Assembly (NCBI GenBank): GCA_021161885.1
Contig: JAGGZS010000141.1
Span: 1 to 9,115, forward strand
Direction of reading: 5' to 3'
Source of the DNA: a bacterium
GTDB taxonomy: Bacteria > Auribacterota > Auribacteria > Auribacterales > Auribacteraceae
DNA: 9,115 nucleotides
Shown: in pieces, positions 6,685-9,115 of the stretch
Position numbering within the stretch: position 1 is the stretch's first letter
Layout of the letters: every line of letters starts with the position of its first letter
Translations under genes and position numbers: made by a program
Notes under the pieces: model-generated
Databases searched by the model: none
Told to the model about the DNA's origin: nothing
What the model saw: the letters and a program-made list of their open reading frames with translations, nothing else

Positions 6685-8923
6685 GATGAATGATGAAGAT
6701 GAAGCTGTACGTCTTCAAGTAGCAACTTAATTGCCCCAATTTACTTGAACTTATTTTAAAACTATTGTTATCGGTTTCAATCAGCCCCATTCGCGTAAAC
6801 AGCTCTAAATAAACAGCGAGATTATCTTTTGATATTGCGGGATACTTTTTGCCGCGGTTTAAAATATTTAGTATTTCATCCAGCGACTGAGGCGTTCCGG
6901 TAATGGAAGCAAGAATTCTTGATCGAAGCGTAATATAATTATTAGATAAATTACTGTATCCTTTGGAACTTAAAAACTGTTCGGTCAACCCGTTTCCCAA
7001 CTGAACCGTTTCAAGCAGATTTTTTTCCAGTTCCTTATCCTCGGCAGGTGCTGATTTGCTATCGGTATAACGCACAAAGAACGATGTGGGGCCGTCTACA
7101 AAACTGAGTTCAGCTATAATGTCGTCATCGGTAAGTTCAATTGAATTTATCCGCAATACATCTGAGTATCCGGCTAATTTGATAATTTTGTTTATTGAGT
7201 CTTTAAGCTGCCGCTGCATATCCTGCCGCAATAAAACCTGTTCCTGCGGAGAATAGCGTGATACGGCATCTTGATACAGGTTATGCAGTTTGGTTACTGT
7301 AAAAAGAGTTTTCATTTTTGTAGTTAAAACCGCTTTGCGTTGTTCATAAGCTAAAGGGGTTCCTTGAGTCAACCAAGAAGCTACTTTTAATGTGCTTGTA
7401 TGAGCGGCTATCATCTGTTCAAAAGGCGTACTTACATTCTTTAAAAGAGATATATACGGGATTGGGGTATTTGCATTGGAAATATTGGGGGTTATCACTA
7501 AATACGATACATCTTTTTGTCTAAGGATATTTGTAATTCCTTGAGTATGAAAACCGCCGGCTATAAAAATTACGGTTTTCCTGTCTTTCTTATTCATTAA
7601 ATCAATAAGGTTGCTTACCATAGCTTCTTCACGCTGATGGGCAACCTTATAAAATTCCTCAAAATTCTGCAGGTTGAGTTCGATGATAGAACTGTCAAAA
7701 TTCAAAAGAACCTGCGTTTTTATCTGGTTGCCCTGCCGGTCGAGATACTGTATTATATCTTTGATACTGTATTTTGTTTTGTATGAATTATACAAAGACA
7801 CAAAAGCGGGAGTCATTTTCAGCTGGATAAAATTATTAATAAGCTCAATATAATGAGATAATTCGTATAATCTTCGTTCCTTATCGGTTTTAATTATTTC
7901 ATCGTAAATTTTTCGTGTCAGCAGTTCACTTTCCTCAAACGCCAAATCATTGTTTATTGACAAATATGTTTTAAGATAATTTGTGTATTTTTTGAAATTA
8001 GGAAGATGTGCTGCAGAATAATTATGTGCCGTGAAAAGATCGTCAAGATAAAAATAATATTCTTCGGGAGATATTTTATTTACTTTAAATTTAAACTCTT
8101 TGCGCAATAAATCTTTGGTTTCGGTTTCCGTCAGACTGCCGCTAAGCTGTCTGACAGCCAAATAATTTTCAGATTGAATTTCAGCAAAATTTATTTTCGA
8201 TTCTATATCAACAATTCTAAGCAGATTTTTCAACTCCGAATAAGGCGAGTTGTCAATAAGGTTTGATTCGGAATAATCTAAAATTGCGCGGCAGTAATTT
8301 ATAAAATTTATTTTGTTTTTATGGTAATCGCATACAACTTTGTCGTATTCATATAACAAGCTGTTATAAACATGCGGTTTAATTTTGCGAAAATTTTTGT
8401 CCATAATTTCGCAGAAATATATCAGGTCGTCCTGGTAAGGCAAAGACCTTAAAAAAGCGTTTAAATTGCTTTTGTATAATGTAGGGTTTTCTATGCCGGT
8501 CAGGCAAAAACCGTTATTGTTTTGGTTATCATCATCACCCACGATACAAAGGTATTCAGCCCCGTCAATTTTACCGTCTTTAAGAAAATAGTCCGCGACT
8601 TCACGTCGAGTTGACTGGTCGGGAAAATCCGAAAACGCGGACGTATCGATCAAACCCTCAGCACCCTCTGTACCTATTAAATCAACACCGTAATTTATGT
8701 TTAAATATTTGAGGATGTCTGCAAGATGATGCTGGGCGGAATAATTTGTGTGGGTATCTTGAATATGTATAACGAGGTTATGCTGTTCCGACTCATGCCG
8801 TTGTTTTACTGTCCCAAGCTCACGGGGAATTTTAATTTGATAATTTTTTTCCGCTGCCCATGATGTGGAACTGAATATCAATGATTCAATTAAAACAAAA
8901 CTAATTATTTCAGAAAACTTCAT
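6677..8923 (-). CDS. Exported EreA/ChaN/TraB-like protein with C-terminal winged-helix-like segment; 5' part of a split giant gene
   Basis: This is a 748-residue protein that I recognise only at superfamily level. The ATG is the first start in its frame, since a TGA lies three codons upstream. A weak GAG (8929-8931) sits 5 nt before it. Residues 1-23 look like a Sec signal peptide (hydrophobic 6-18, cleavage near SWA-AE), although Glu5 and Glu13 are unusual there. Residues 51-67 (VIHIQDTHTNYSAQHHL), GTEGAEG (84-90), TGIEN (142-146) and AGGFHTQGI (455-463, His459) are spaced like the conserved blocks of EreA/ChaN/TraB-type proteins, which use His and Glu in a metal or hydrolytic site. The catalytic role here is inferred. 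Residues 170-440 are mostly helical. Residues 677-725 resemble a winged helix. The last 16 residues (SCYLKTYSF onward) come from an insertion and are probably not native. The protein very likely once continued into the downstream frame. The coding call is strong; the function is weakly supported. Confidence 0.88.
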   Translation of the reverse strand: MKFSEIISFVLIESLIFSSTSWAAEKNYQIKIPRELGTVKQRHESEQHNLVIHIQDTHTNYSAQHHLADILKYLNINYGVDLIGTEGAEGLIDTSAFSDFPDQSTRREVADYFLKDGKIDGAEYLCIVGDDDNQNNNGFCLTGIENPTLYKSNLNAFLRSLPYQDDLIYFCEIMDKNFRKIKPHVYNSLLYEYDKVVCDYHKNKINFINYCRAILDYSESNLIDNSPYSELKNLLRIVDIESKINFAEIQSENYLAVRQLSGSLTETETKDLLRKEFKFKVNKISPEEYYFYLDDLFTAHNYSAAHLPNFKKYTNYLKTYLSINNDLAFEESELLTRKIYDEIIKTDKERRLYELSHYIELINNFIQLKMTPAFVSLYNSYKTKYSIKDIIQYLDRQGNQIKTQVLLNFDSSIIELNLQNFEEFYKVAHQREEAMVSNLIDLMNKKDRKTVIFIAGGFHTQGITNILRQKDVSYLVITPNISNANTPIPYISLLKNVSTPFEQMIAAHTSTLKVASWLTQGTPLAYEQRKAVLTTKMKTLFTVTKLHNLYQDAVSRYSPQEQVLLRQDMQRQLKDSINKIIKLAGYSDVLRINSIELTDDDIIAELSFVDGPTSFFVRYTDSKSAPAEDKELEKNLLETVQLGNGLTEQFLSSKGYSNLSNNYITLRSRILASITGTPQSLDEILNILNRGKKYPAISKDNLAVYLELFTRMGLIETDNNSFKISSSKLGQLSCYLKTYSFIFIIHQF
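6714..6749. repeat. Nested inverted repeat (stem-loop) at the duplication junction
   Basis: An 8-bp perfect inverted repeat (TTCAAGTA at 6714-6721, TACTTGAA at 6742-6749) encloses a 5-bp stem AATTG-CCC-CAATT (6729-6741). The two stems abut on one side, leaving a 7-nt bulge (6722-6728). The inner stem also occurs in the other direct-repeat copy (6650-6662). No T tract follows on either strand, so it is not an intrinsic terminator. It may reflect how the insertion formed, for example by template switching. Confidence 0.6.
6726..6763. repeat. 38-bp direct repeat, copy in the 748-residue protein
   Basis: This block is identical to 6647-6684 and is read in the frame of the upstream protein as SFKISSSKLGQL (residues 721-732), just after the winged-helix-like segment. 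It is probably the original copy, or retains the original frame. The 41 bp between the copies (6685-6725) have no recognised source. Confidence 0.95.
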
Positions 8924-8934
8924 GTTATCTCAAA

Positions 8935-9000
8935 ATTTAATATTTTTTTGTTATAAATCACCAAAATTAGAGTCTTTTAAACAAAGTATATTATAACATA
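8935..9000 (+). repeat. 66-bp perfect inverted repeat, left arm
   Basis: This arm is the exact reverse complement of 9050-9115 and begins 12 bp upstream of the start codon at 8923. It holds the leftward extended -10 element and the whole presumed leader of the 748-residue gene. The next inner pair (9001 and 9049) is mismatched, which bounds the repeat on the spacer side. Confidence 0.95.
8990..8998 (-). promoter_or_regulatory. Extended -10 promoter for the 748-residue gene
   Basis: The minus strand reads TGTTATAAT, a perfect match to the extended -10 consensus TGnTATAAT. It lies 66 nt before the ATG, so transcription would start near 8983 and leave a leader of about 60 nt. There is no good -35 hexamer at 16-18 bp, which extended -10 promoters can do without. 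No other gene starts in between. Confidence 0.65.
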
Positions 9001-9049
9001 ATACTTAACAATTGAAAATCGAATAAAAAAATGTTATTATAAAAGTAAA

Positions 9050-9115
9050 TATGTTATAATATACTTTGTTTAAAAGACTCTAATTTTGGTGATTTATAAC
9101 AAAAAAATATTAAAT
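9050..9115 (-). repeat. 66-bp perfect inverted repeat, right arm (reaches the window edge)
   Basis: This arm is the exact reverse complement of 8935-9000. It runs to the last base of the window, so its outer limit is unknown. If genuine, it points an identical promoter and leader rightward to a gene outside the window. If the window end is a contig end, a fold-back assembly artefact is possible. Confidence 0.95.
9052..9060 (+). promoter_or_regulatory. Mirrored extended -10 promoter facing right
   Basis: The plus strand reads TGTTATAAT, the mirror image of the leftward element within the inverted repeat. It would drive transcription out of the right edge. No target gene can be seen, so function rests on symmetry and consensus match. 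Confidence 0.45.

Larger units (their letters stand above)
8924..9115. other. AT-rich intergenic region
   Basis: No gene is supported here. The region comprises the 66-bp arms, a 49-bp spacer (9001-9049) and 11 bp between the left arm and the start codon. The spacer contains ATGTTATTATA (9031-9041), which differs at one base from ATGTTATAATA in the right arm (9051-9061). No intrinsic terminator or riboswitch was recognised. Confidence 0.8.

Noticed and set aside
6558..6714. Extending the large CDS upstream to TTG at 6612 or 6660, or to the frame limit at 6714
   Set aside because: Neither TTG has a Shine-Dalgarno, and the extension merely repeats the end of the upstream protein. ATG 6558 is kept as the formal start, though none is convincing.
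6714..6749. Intrinsic terminator at the junction hairpin
   Set aside because: The stem is AT-rich and no T tract follows on either strand. It also lies between two parts of what appears to be one transcript.
8924..8964. Leader peptide starting at GTG in the left arm and ending at a TGA overlapping the ATG
   Set aside because: It would have 13 residues (VIYNKKILNFEIT), with no conserved or attenuation-like codon pattern and no clear ribosome binding site. It is likely chance in AT-rich DNA.
8935..9115. Insertion sequence or transposon end
   Set aside because: No transposase is present and no target-site duplication can be tested, because the right arm reaches the window edge. It is kept as an inverted repeat only.

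Overview
The window reads as AT-rich bacterial DNA using the standard genetic code, from an envelope-bearing (diderm-like) organism. It is coded almost wholly on the minus strand: about 8.9 kb of near-continuous minus-strand coding, then about 190 bp of promoter region at the right edge. From memory of similar proteins, the combination of an exported EreA/ChaN/TraB-like N-terminal domain with very long multidomain proteins suggests Candidatus Omnitrophota or a neighbouring uncultivated lineage. That placement is inference, not shown by the sequence. No tRNA, rRNA, CRISPR array, transposase or phage gene was seen.

Layout in transcription order, right to left. Positions 8935-9115 hold a perfect 66-bp inverted repeat around a 49-bp AT-rich spacer; each arm carries a mirrored extended -10 promoter. 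The leftward promoter drives a 748-residue protein (8923-6677) with a Sec-type signal peptide, an EreA/ChaN/TraB-like domain and a C-terminal winged-helix-like segment. Its frame ends inside a 79-bp insertion that includes a duplicated 38-bp block. Past the insertion, coding resumes in another frame and stays open, without a single stop, from 6714 through the left edge (at least 2186 codons counted from the first ATG at 6558).

The second frame begins with the same residues that the first frame has just before the insertion. It has no convincing ribosome binding site and no signal peptide at its start. The simplest reading is that both frames were one giant exported protein of more than 2900 residues, now split by the insertion, or still joined by a +1 slip at a UUU-UAA site in the overlap.

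The large frame contains, in order: a helical region of unknown function (residues 1-810); an arginine-rich, hydrophobic, lipobox-like segment ending at Cys839; a polar helical, probably coiled-coil stretch; an alpha/alpha-toroid-like domain with a DGGIPYAS motif; a mixed beta-rich region; and a TIM-barrel-like glycosidase-type domain with an FDGFVLNVE motif resembling the Asn-x-Glu active site of GH85. Together this suggests a cell-surface carbohydrate-processing polyprotein. Its substrate cannot be read from the sequence.
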